A stretch of 64,000 nt of DNA from NCBI GenBank assembly GCA_965198485.1, contig CBDAPQ010000007.1:1-64000 (forward strand), in the 5' to 3' direction. This document shows positions 53,484 through 60,881 of the stretch, piece by piece (position 1 is the stretch's first letter; every line of letters begins with the position of its first letter). The DNA is from RH-AL1 sp965198485. Its GTDB lineage: Bacteria; Pseudomonadota; Alphaproteobacteria; Rhizobiales; Beijerinckiaceae. A program made the position numbers and the translations under genes. The notes under the pieces are model-generated. The model did not search any database, was not told the origin of the DNA, and saw only the letters and a list, made by a program, of their open reading frames with translations.

Positions 53484-54032
53484 CTACTCGATGCTCTCGT
53501 TGGGGTAGACGCCCCACAGGTCGACCTGCTTGACGAAGCCGTCGAAGCCCTGGCCGTTGACACGGCACCAGCTCTTATCGCAGGAGCGGATATTGGCGAT
53601 CACGTTGGGTTCGAGCTTGGCCGAGGCGGCGGCATCGTCGTTCGGCCTCGCGCGCACGGCGGTCGGCGTCCCGTCCTTCTTCCAGGGCGTGACCAGCGCG
53701 GTGCGCCGCCCCGAGAGCAGCGAGTGCAGCACCCAGCCCTCTGAGCCTTCGCTGTCGCGCACCTTGCGCCAGGTCTCGAACTCGGCGGTGATCTCAACGG
53801 GCAGGCCGGCGCGCTGGAAGATCCAGGTGGTGCGGTTCTCCTTGGAAGGGCCTTCGCGCAGGTTGACCCGGTCCGACTTCAGGCTGACGTAGCGCGGCAC
53901 CGGGAGGCCCGACGCCTTGCCGATCTGGTCGGCGCGGGACGCCGGCGCGGCAAGCGCCGCGAGGACGGTGGCGACAACGAGCGGCATCCGCAACCAGCCT
54001 GCGTGCATCGAGGCTCCGATCCTTATCGACAT
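53484..54032 (-). CDS. Exported bacterial SH3-domain protein
   Basis: This 182-residue protein has a signal peptide (PLVVATVLAALAAPASRA) and one or two SH3b-like repeats: RYVSLKSDRVNLREGPSKEN, ITAEFETWRKVRDSEGSEGW, then TAVRARPNDDAAASAKLEPN and the final CDKSWCRVNGQGFDGFV. Such proteins in alphaproteobacteria act in the envelope, possibly binding peptidoglycan. ATG 54032 starts the longest frame; ATGs at 54008 and 53987 are alternatives. Confidence 0.82.
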   Translation of the reverse strand: MSIRIGASMHAGWLRMPLVVATVLAALAAPASRADQIGKASGLPVPRYVSLKSDRVNLREGPSKENRTTWIFQRAGLPVEITAEFETWRKVRDSEGSEGWVLHSLLSGRRTALVTPWKKDGTPTAVRARPNDDAAASAKLEPNVIANIRSCDKSWCRVNGQGFDGFVKQVDLWGVYPNESIE

Positions 54033-54142
54033 GTCGCGTGCCGCACTGGCGCGTGCGGTTGCTGACGCGACCCTCGCCCGACGACATTAAGAGCCGGTGA
54101 AGCCGCCTCTTTTCGGATGCGTTCATGGCCTCACGACGGCGA

Positions 54143-54637
54143 TCAGTCGCGAGCGATGATCTCGTGCTCGGCGGCGAAGCTGGTCCGTGCCAGCGCCGCA
54201 ACGCCGGGCTTGCGGCGCCGGCTGAAGGCCGAGCGGCGCGACGGCCTCATCCGCTTGCGGGTGCGGGCGTAAGCGGCGTGCATGATCACGCAGGCTTCCT
54301 CCACTTTGATGGTTTTTCCCAGCACGCGGCTCCAGGCCCTTGCGGAACGGGCGACGTCCTCGGCCTCGCCGCTGCCAAGCACCACGTCGAGCTCGCTGTC
54401 CTCGTGGCGCAGGCTGAGCGTGGCGCGGCCGCTCGGTGCCTGCACCGCGATGAACAGGCCGCGATAAGCGGCCGTCGGGACCCCGACGCGCATGCGCACG
54501 CCCCCGAGACTGCGCTCGATCGTCACCGCGGTGGCGCCGACCCGGACGAGGCGGCGGCCGCCATCGGCGCGAGGATCTGCGGCGTGGCGGGCGATGGAGA
54601 AGCTCTCCAGGGCAGGGTCGATGGCGGGCTGGGTCAT
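54143..54637 (-). CDS. DUF6101-like protein
   Basis: This 164-residue protein, with ARHAADPRADGGRRLVRVGA and RSLGGVRMRVGVPTAAYRGL, resembles DUF6101 proteins of Hyphomicrobiales. A basic tail (YARTRKRMRPSRRSAFSRRR) may bind nucleic acid or acidic membranes. No signal or membrane segment. The assignment is moderate. Confidence 0.6.
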   Translation of the reverse strand: MTQPAIDPALESFSIARHAADPRADGGRRLVRVGATAVTIERSLGGVRMRVGVPTAAYRGLFIAVQAPSGRATLSLRHEDSELDVVLGSGEAEDVARSARAWSRVLGKTIKVEEACVIMHAAYARTRKRMRPSRRSAFSRRRKPGVAALARTSFAAEHEIIARD

Positions 54638-54866
54638 GGCGCGGGTCTCGTGTTGCCTGGCTTGAGCATGCCCGCGGGGGGGCCCGATTTCCCTAACGCG
54701 GACGCCGCCACAGCCTCTAAGTGACCGTAGATACGGGCCTTTCGCGCGCCATCCTTCTCATAAAAAGACCGTATCTTATAAGATTGGATCGAATCCGTCC
54801 GCGCTTGCATCGGGAGCCCGGCTTGCGCAGAAAGGCGCGCCCCTCGAGCATTCCGAGAACCCTCGC

Positions 54867-55271
54867 ATGATCCCGCACCACGCCCTGTCGCTCGACGATG
54901 CAAAGACCATGGCGGCCGCCGCCCGCGCCGAGGCGGCGAAGAACGGATGGACGATCGTGGTGGCGATCGTCGACGACGGCGGACACCTCGTGCTGCTGGA
55001 ACGCATGGATGGCACGCAGAAGGCGTCCTGCGTCGTTGCCCAGGAGAAGGCGCGCACCGCCATCATGTTCAAGCGCCCGTCGGCGGCTTTGGAAAAGGTG
55101 GTGCTCGACGGCAAGGTTCACATGATGACCCTTCCCGGCGCCACCACGATCGAGGGCGGCCTGCCGATCGTTTTCCGCGACGCCTTCGTCGGCGCGATCG
55201 GCGTGTCGGGCGTGCAATCGTCCCAGGATGGCATCTGCGCCAAGGCGGGGCTCGACGCGCTGCCGGCTTGA
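54867..55271 (+). CDS. GlcG/HbpS family heme-binding-like protein
   Basis: This 134-residue protein has the GlcG fold: LSLDDAKTMAAAARAEAAKN, VAIVDDGGHLVLLERMDGTQ, and LPGATTIEGGLPIVFRDAF with the GGLPI motif, then VGAIGVSGVQSSQDGICAKA. Members bind heme or corrinoid-like ligands or are domains of catabolic operons. No export signal. It stands alone; ATG 54867 is the start. Confidence 0.88.
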   Translation: MIPHHALSLDDAKTMAAAARAEAAKNGWTIVVAIVDDGGHLVLLERMDGTQKASCVVAQEKARTAIMFKRPSAALEKVVLDGKVHMMTLPGATTIEGGLPIVFRDAFVGAIGVSGVQSSQDGICAKAGLDALPA

Positions 55272-55343
55272 GGCCTGTGGGCGCGGCACCGGTCCATCTT
55301 GCTGCCGGCGCCGAGGCTGATTAGGAAAAGCGCGGGTTTTTCC

Positions 55344-56173
55344 ATGAACGGCAGATCACGCTGGACATTCATGCAAACGATCGCGACACGCTCGCGCGCC
55401 TCGTCGCCCTGGCGAACGAGGCCGGCGACATCGCGCTCGGTTTCTTCGAGCCCGGCGGCAAGACCCGCGCCGGCGTTGAATGGAAGGGCGACGGCTCTCC
55501 GGTGACCGAGGCGGACTACGCCGTCAACAGCTTCCTCGAGCCGCGGCTCAAGGCCCTTTGGCCGGGCACGGCCTGGCTCTCCGAGGAGAGCGTCGACGAC
55601 GACGCCAGGCTCGGCGCCGAGCGCGTGATTATCGTCGATCCGATCGACGGCACGCGCGGCTTTTCGCGCGGCGACCGGCATTGGTGCGTCGCCATCGCCC
55701 TGGTGACCCACGGCCGGCCGATGGTGGCGGTGGTCCATGCGCCGGCACTCGGCGAGACCTATACCGCCGTCGCCGGAGGTGGCGCCTTCCTCAACGATCG
55801 GTCGCTGCGAGTGCCGGACGCGGACGCGCCGTCCCGCGAGATGCAGATTACCTGTCCCGACAATCTCACGAAGGCGATGCGGGCGGCGGGACTCGACTAC
55901 GACTTCAAGCCGAAGATCGCTTCGCTGGCGCTGCGGGTGGTGATGGTGGCCTCCGGCGTCTACGACGCCGGCTTCACGACCCGCGACTCACACGACTGGG
56001 ACCTTGCCGCCGCCGACCTAGTGCTGCAAGAGGCCGGCGGCCTTCTCGCCGATCTCGACGGCGCGCCCCTGATCTACAACAAGCGCGAGCCGATCCACGG
56101 TTGCCTGACCGCCACCCCGCGGCGCCTGCAGCCTCGCTACCGCGAGGCGTTGGCGCGCACGAAGTTCGGGTGA
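55344..56173 (+). pseudogene. cysQ: 3'(2'),5'-bisphosphate nucleotidase CysQ/IMPase family, frameshifted at the start
   Basis: From about 55352 the frame reads QITLDIHANDRDTLARLVA-LANEAGDIALGFFEPGG, WKGDGSPVTEADYAVNSFLE, then the metal site IVDPIDGTRGFSRGDRHW and the final SHDWDLAAADLVLQEAGG. These are the inositol-monophosphatase family blocks and suit CysQ, which removes phosphate from PAP. No start is in frame upstream; the ATG at 55344 (AACGG then CAG) is one base out of frame. One lost base after the ATG would restore MNxQITLDIH. This resembles other indels in the window. Confidence 0.8.
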
Positions 56174-56376
56174 AGCCGTATCCTGCGCAGCGGAGGGGGA
56201 GACCACCTCAGCGTGGGGATGGGCGTCGCTTCCATCTTCGGTGGTCCCTCCCCGTTGCACGAAAGAGGATGCGTCGTGGCGGCGACCTGCCCTTTTGAGG
56301 GACGCAGAAGGCCGGCTCTTTAGGTCGTCGCTTGCGGCGTGGTAGAGCTTCTGCGATTCAGCGAAGGACGACGACC

Positions 56377-56682
56377 TTGCGGCTTCTTCAGAGATTGGTA
56401 TCGCCGGCGGTTGTGGCGCTGGTCGCGGCGGCGAGCGTGGCGGCGCCGGCCGGCGCAACGGTCCGGCACCGCCATCACGCCTCGCGTCATCGCCACGACG
56501 GCTACCGCGACGTCGCCGGGCGCGGGCGCGCGCCGAATTTCGCGCCGCCGGGCTACGTCGACGCCGGCCTGCTTCGCCCCGAGGGACCGCAGGGCACCGG
56601 TCTGCTCGGCCATGGCGGCGTCTTCGGCACCGGCTACTCCAATGGCACCGGCCTTTTCGGGATCGGCTTCTTCGGGCTCTGA
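56377..56682 (+). CDS. Exported Gly-rich protein of unknown function
   Basis: From TTG 56377 this 101-residue protein has a signal peptide (LVSPAVVALVAAASVAAPAGA), a His/Arg-rich segment (VRHRHHASRHRHD) and a Gly-rich end with LLRPEGPQGTGLLGHGGVFG. The His-rich part might bind metal. The start could also be ATG 56332. No family recognised. Confidence 0.5.
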   Translation: MRLLQRLVSPAVVALVAAASVAAPAGATVRHRHHASRHRHDGYRDVAGRGRAPNFAPPGYVDAGLLRPEGPQGTGLLGHGGVFGTGYSNGTGLFGIGFFGL

Positions 56683-56701
56683 TCGAAGCTTTGTGGCACG
56701 C

Positions 56702-57370
56702 TCAGACGGGCGAGCCTTCCGGCGCCTCCAGGAGCCCGTCGATGAAGCGTCCGATCGTGGCCTTGGCCCGGGACGCCTTGCACCGCTCCGCCTTGATGAT
56801 CGCGAGCAGCTGGTCGAAGGTGTCCTGGATATCGTCGTTGACGAGCACGTAATCGTAAAGTGGCCAGCGGCGGATCTCGACGCGGGCGTTGGCGAGCCGC
56901 TTGGCGATCACCTCCGGCGGATCCTCGGCGCGGCGCTCCAGGCGGGCCTGCAGCTCGGCCATGCTCGGCGGCAGGATGAAGATGGTGACGGCGTCCATGC
57001 CGGCCTTCGCCTTGACCTGCTGGGTCCCCTGCCAGTCGATGTCGAAGAGCACGTCGCGGCCCTGCTCCAGGATCCGCTCCACCGGCGCGCGCGGCGTGCC
57101 GTAAAAATTGCCGTGCACTTCCGCCCATTCCAGGAGGTCGTCGGCGTCGCGCAGCGCCTGGAAGCTGCGCTTGTCGATGAAATCATAGTGCACGCCGTGC
57201 GCCTCGCTATGGCGGCGAGGGCGGGTCGTCACCGAGATCGACAGGGTGAGGCCGAGCTTCGATTGCCCCAGCATGCGCGTCAGCGTGGTCTTGCCGGCTC
57301 CCGAGGGCGACGACAGGATCAGGATGAAGCCGCGGCGTTCGGCATGCGGCGCGGCCGCGTCGTCGTCCAT
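56702..57370 (-). CDS. gmk: Guanylate kinase
   Basis: Gmk phosphorylates GMP to GDP. This 222-residue protein has the P-loop LSSPSGAGKTTLTRML, ISVTTRPRRHSEAHGVHYDF for GMP binding, YGTPRAPVERILEQGRDVLF-DIDWQGTQQVK and IFILPPSMAELQARLERRA. ATG 57370 follows GGGGGTGG. It lies downstream of recO on the same strand, 58 bases away. Confidence 0.95.
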   Translation of the reverse strand: MDDDAAAPHAERRGFILILSSPSGAGKTTLTRMLGQSKLGLTLSISVTTRPRRHSEAHGVHYDFIDKRSFQALRDADDLLEWAEVHGNFYGTPRAPVERILEQGRDVLFDIDWQGTQQVKAKAGMDAVTIFILPPSMAELQARLERRAEDPPEVIAKRLANARVEIRRWPLYDYVLVNDDIQDTFDQLLAIIKAERCKASRAKATIGRFIDGLLEAPEGSPV

Positions 57371-57428
57371 GTCGTCCACCCCCTCGCACCAGTTCAAGGG
57401 CGCGAACAACGCGATCCGGCGGCCGATT

Positions 57429-58184
57429 TCAAGCGGGCCAAATCCGATCAGGCTGTGCCGCGGCGCGTCGCACCTGCTCGAGGAAGGCGGTGCGCGCCTC
57501 CGGCATGGCCTGGCCTCGCGGCGTGAAGACGTCGCGGGCGAGGAAGAAGCCCGAGAGGGCGAACCCGGCCTCCAGCTCTCCGGCGGCGGCTTCCGTCTCG
57601 GCGAGCAGGAACGGCGGCAGCGCCAGCAGGCGGTCGCGGTAGGGCGAGCCGGCCTCGCGCGACACGGCGCGCGACGAGCGCGGCGACACGTAGGCGAGAT
57701 CGTCCGTCCGCTCGGTCGCGGCGCAGGACGTGAGATCGAGCCCGAAGCCGCTCTCGGCCAGCACCGCCAGCTCGAAGCGCACCATTGCCGCCGCGGCCGC
57801 CGCGATCATGGCGGAACCATCGAGCGCGTCGAGCACGCCGCGCGCCGCCTCGTAGAGCGCCTCGTGCGGCTCGCGCTCGGCGGTGAGGCGCAGCAGCGCC
57901 GAGACTAGGTTGAGCCCGTGCAGCGAGGCCGGCGCGTTCATGAGTTCGGCGGCGCGCAGCCGCGTCGTCTCCACCGCGTAGAAGCCGAGGTGCTCCTCGA
58001 GCCTAGCGCGCCAGGTCACCTCGACCTCGTTGCCGGGCTGCAGCAGCGGCGCGGTGCGGCGCGAGCGGCCGCCCCTGACCAGACCAAGGTGGCGGCCGTG
58101 CCCGCGCGTCATCACCTCGAGGATGAGGCTGGTCTCGCCGTGCCGGCGCGCCCCGATGATCAGCCCCTGGTCCCGCCATTCCAT
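57429..58184 (-). CDS. recO: DNA repair protein RecO
   Basis: RecO anneals ssDNA and loads RecA with RecR in gap repair. This 251-residue protein has the OB-fold N-terminus EWRDQGLIIGARRHGETSL and VTRGHGRHLGLVRGGRSRR-like sequence, with MTRGHGRHLGLVRGGRSRRT visible, and a helical C-terminus ending AFALSGFFLARDVFTPRGQ-type. It lacks a four-Cys zinc site. ATG 58184 is the start; gmk follows. Confidence 0.92.
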   Translation of the reverse strand: MEWRDQGLIIGARRHGETSLILEVMTRGHGRHLGLVRGGRSRRTAPLLQPGNEVEVTWRARLEEHLGFYAVETTRLRAAELMNAPASLHGLNLVSALLRLTAEREPHEALYEAARGVLDALDGSAMIAAAAAAMVRFELAVLAESGFGLDLTSCAATERTDDLAYVSPRSSRAVSREAGSPYRDRLLALPPFLLAETEAAAGELEAGFALSGFFLARDVFTPRGQAMPEARTAFLEQVRRAAAQPDRIWPA

Positions 58185-58332
58185 CGCGCCGGCTTAGCAC
58201 GGCGCTTCCTTCCGCGGCTTTTGTTTGCCTGACCGCAGCCGACCGGGCGCGAGGCGAGCTGTGGCCATAAAGTCCGAGCCTAGTCCTGCCTCCGGCGCCC
58301 CGGAATGACAATATTTAGGCCGAGGGATCCGC

Positions 58333-59208
58333 TCAGCGCGTGGGGATCGGCGTGCCGCTGCGGTAGTCGTAAAAGCCGCGCTGCGTCTTGCGGCCGAGCC
58401 AGCCGGCCTCGACGTATTTCACCAGCAGCGGGCAGGGGCGATACTTCGGGTCGGCCAGCCCCTCGTGCAGCACCTGCATGACCGATAACAGCGTGTCGAG
58501 GCCGATGAAATCAGCGAGCGTAAGCGGACCCATCGGGTGGTTGGCGCCGAGCTTCATCGCGGTATCGATCGCCTCGACCGAGCCGACGCCTTCGTAAAGT
58601 GTATAGATCGCCTCGTTGATCATCGGCAGCAGGATGCGGTTGACGATGAAGGCCGGAAAATCCTCCGATAGCGTCGCCGTTTTGCCAAGGCGCGCGATCA
58701 GCACCTTGGCCGTTTCGAAGGTGCGGTCCTCAGTGGCGATGCCGCGGATCAGCTCGACGAGTTGCATCTTCACGGCCGGATTCATGAAATGAATGCCGAT
58801 GAACTTCTCTGGCCGGTCGGTCGCCGCCGCCAGCCGCGTGATCGAGATTGACGAGGTGTTGGAGGCGAGCAGGGCGTCGGGCTTGAGGTGCGGGCACACC
58901 ATGCCGAAGATCTTGCGCTTGACCTCCTCGTTTTCCGAGGCCGCCTCGATGACCAGGTCGCAATCCGCGAAGGCCACGAGGTCGGGCGCCGGCGTAATCC
59001 GGGGCAGGGCACCTGCGGCGGCATCCTCCTCGATCGCCTGGCGGTCGACGAGCCTGCCGAGGTTGACGCGGATCGCCTCGACCCCGGCGTGGGTCCTGGC
59101 CTCGGTGACGTCGTTCAGCAAGACGTCGATCCCGGCGAGCGCGCAGACCTGGGCGATGCCGGTCCCCATCTGCCCGGCGCCGATCACGCCGATCTTCCCG
59201 ATGTCCAT
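58333..59208 (-). CDS. hbd: 3-hydroxybutyryl-CoA dehydrogenase
   Basis: This 291-residue enzyme interconverts acetoacetyl-CoA and 3-hydroxybutyryl-CoA. The NAD motif is KIGVIGAGQMGTGIAQV, ASNTSSISITRLAAATDRP and IGIHFMNPAVKMQLVELI carry the catalytic region (His in HFMNP), and NRILLPMINEAIYTLYEGVG the dimer domain. ATG 59208 follows the remnant of etfA, in the etfA-hbd order usual in Hyphomicrobiales. A second, more divergent homologue is at 8413. Confidence 0.94.
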   Translation of the reverse strand: MDIGKIGVIGAGQMGTGIAQVCALAGIDVLLNDVTEARTHAGVEAIRVNLGRLVDRQAIEEDAAAGALPRITPAPDLVAFADCDLVIEAASENEEVKRKIFGMVCPHLKPDALLASNTSSISITRLAAATDRPEKFIGIHFMNPAVKMQLVELIRGIATEDRTFETAKVLIARLGKTATLSEDFPAFIVNRILLPMINEAIYTLYEGVGSVEAIDTAMKLGANHPMGPLTLADFIGLDTLLSVMQVLHEGLADPKYRPCPLLVKYVEAGWLGRKTQRGFYDYRSGTPIPTR

Positions 59209-59268
59209 CAGACTTGCCTGCCTGGCGCGGGCGCCCACGGCACCACGCTCCCAATGTGAGAAGACGCG

Positions 59269-59402
59269 CTAGCCGCCTCGCTTCGCGAGCGCGGCGGTGA
59301 GTTCTGAACGATGGTGAAGACCGCGCCGGCGAGATCGTGACCGGCCGCCAGGAAGATCGGGCCCTTCTCGTCCTTGTCGATGACGATCTTGGAATCCTTC
59401 AT
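59269..59402 (-). pseudogene. Remnant of electron-transfer flavoprotein alpha subunit (etfA) 3' end
   Basis: MKDSKIVIDKDEKGPIFLAA followed by GHDLAGAVFTIV, then after a one-base shift SELTAALAKRGG and TAG at 59269, matches the last 40 residues of EtfA (KDSKxxxAxNKDExAPIFxxADYGLVxDLF...PELTAAL). Three residues of the AIN part are missing and the tail is shifted, so it is degraded. The rest of etfA and etfB are absent. It stands just where EtfA normally lies, upstream of hbd. Confidence 0.7.
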
Positions 59403-59565
59403 GTCCGCGAGGTGTTTCCAAGATCGCGCTTGGAAGCCGGCTGGCGCAGCCCGACGGACAGCTGGCGATAACGAAGCGTCGAAGTCGAGTCAACGCGCGG
59501 GAGGACGCGGGGAATGACGGCTGGCCCCCGAACGGGAAGCGGCGTGGCCACGCACGCAGAGCAAA

Positions 59566-59596
59566 GCCGCGAGCCCTCCTGACGAGGCCTCGCGGC
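59566..59596. repeat. Strong GC-rich hairpin
   Basis: GCCGCGAGCCCTC at 59566-59578 pairs with GAGGCCTCGCGGC at 59584-59596 with a single mismatch and a five-base loop. No T-run follows, so it may be an extragenic palindrome or a rho-independent-like stop between etfA remnant and the GCG_CRPN gene. Confidence 0.55.
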
Positions 59597-59675
59597 GCAA
59601 CGATCCTGAGCCGGCGTCTCACGCTCCGCGGCATCTTATGACCGACCGCGGCGGAAGGCTGCCCTCGAGCCGGCG

Positions 59676-59954
59676 TCAGTAGCGGTAGCCGAAGCGACGA
59701 TACCCGAAGCGGTGGAAGCCGTAGCCGCGGTAGCCGTAGCCGAAGCGCCGGAAGCCGAAGCCGCCGTAGAGGTTCGGCCGACAGACGCCGTAGAGGCCGC
59801 GGTGGAAACCGATGCCGCAGCCGCCGGACGTCAGGGTGACGGCGGGGGCGTCGCTGCCGGCCAGCGGGAGCGGCTGGGCGAGCGGCATGGCATTGACGCC
59901 GGCTATAGGCGTGGCGGCGAGGGTGAGAGCCGCGGCGATCGTTGATAGGCGCAT
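59676..59954 (-). CDS. GCG_CRPN-type exported protein
   Basis: This 92-residue protein has a signal peptide (MRLSTIAAALTLAATPIAGVNA), then the motif GGCGIGFHRGLYGVCRPNLY that names the GCG_CRPN family, then a C-terminal run of Gly/Tyr/Arg/Phe repeats (FRRFGYGYRGYGFHRFGYRR). Function unknown; the family is confined largely to Hyphomicrobiales, to my knowledge. The gene stands alone. Confidence 0.85.
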   Translation of the reverse strand: MRLSTIAAALTLAATPIAGVNAMPLAQPLPLAGSDAPAVTLTSGGCGIGFHRGLYGVCRPNLYGGFGFRRFGYGYRGYGFHRFGYRRFGYRY

Positions 59955-60032
59955 CGGGTTCCTCCTGGTGGATGCGCAGGAAAAACGCTGCAGTCCTCGC
60001 CTCCCTACGGCCCCCCGTGAGAAAAGCGCGTG

Positions 60033-60857
60033 TCAACGGCTCTCGCCGCTGCCGATGCCGCCATCCTGAGGCTTGACCAGCTTGGCGTAGCTGGCGTGCG
60101 CGGTCCCGGCGAGCGCGACGGCGCCAAGCATGGCGAAGGCGAAAGGCAGCTCTTCGGGACGCGGTGCCTTGAGGACGCGACTGCGGCTGAGGCGCAGGGC
60201 GTCGAGCGAGCCCTGCGCCTCGCGCGTGAGATAGCGCTCCCGACCCATGATTGCGACGAGCGCCACGAGCGCTGTCGACATGAACAGCAGGAGAAAGCCG
60301 ACGGGCTCGCCCCGCGGCAGCCCGACGCAGACTTTCGCGAGGCCGAAGGCCAGTAGCAGGGTGACGGGCAACCAGGTCGCCCGATCGAGGCGCGCGCGGC
60401 GCGCGGGGTCGAGCAGGATCTTGCGCGCCAGCAGCCTGTCCAGCATCGCCCGATAGGGTGGGCCGGCCGCGAAGGTGAAAAGGAAGCGCTCTCGCGAGCG
60501 GGAGCCGACGAGCGCCTCTCGGAAGGCTTCGAGCTGCTCCGGCAGCGCGGCTCCCGGGCCATCCACGACGATAGCGTTCCCGCCGAGGCCGGCGATGCCA
60601 CGCGCCGCCAGGGTCACGTAGAACGTGTCGGCGGCGCGCGCGGCACCGCCGATGCAATAGGCGAGCTCGACGTCGCCGAGGTCGCGCAGGTCGGGCCGAC
60701 GGTCGCTCGTGCGCGCCACGTCGCGAAGCAGCCAGGTCAGCATGGCGACTAAGACCATCAGCGCGGCGTAGAGCGCCAGGAAGCTCGAGTCGTCGAGATC
60801 GAAGGGATTGGCCGCCGAAAGGTCCCAGTCCGGCAAGGTCCAGTTCGGCAAAGCCAA
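60033..60857 (-). CDS. TIGR04222-domain membrane protein
   Basis: This 274-residue protein has an N-terminal helix (FLALYAALMVLVAMLTWLL), the TIGR04222 core LRDLGDVELAYCIGGAARAA-DTFYVTLAARGI, then two helices (WLPVTLLLAFGLAKVCVGLP, GFLLLFMSTALVALVAI) and a final (ELPFAFAMLGAVALAG). Function unknown. It lies 24 bases downstream of parC on the same strand and may be co-transcribed. Confidence 0.78.
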   Translation of the reverse strand: MALPNWTLPDWDLSAANPFDLDDSSFLALYAALMVLVAMLTWLLRDVARTSDRRPDLRDLGDVELAYCIGGAARAADTFYVTLAARGIAGLGGNAIVVDGPGAALPEQLEAFREALVGSRSRERFLFTFAAGPPYRAMLDRLLARKILLDPARRARLDRATWLPVTLLLAFGLAKVCVGLPRGEPVGFLLLFMSTALVALVAIMGRERYLTREAQGSLDALRLSRSRVLKAPRPEELPFAFAMLGAVALAGTAHASYAKLVKPQDGGIGSGESR

Positions 60858-60881
60858 GGCATCCTTTCGTCTCGGCGTGGT

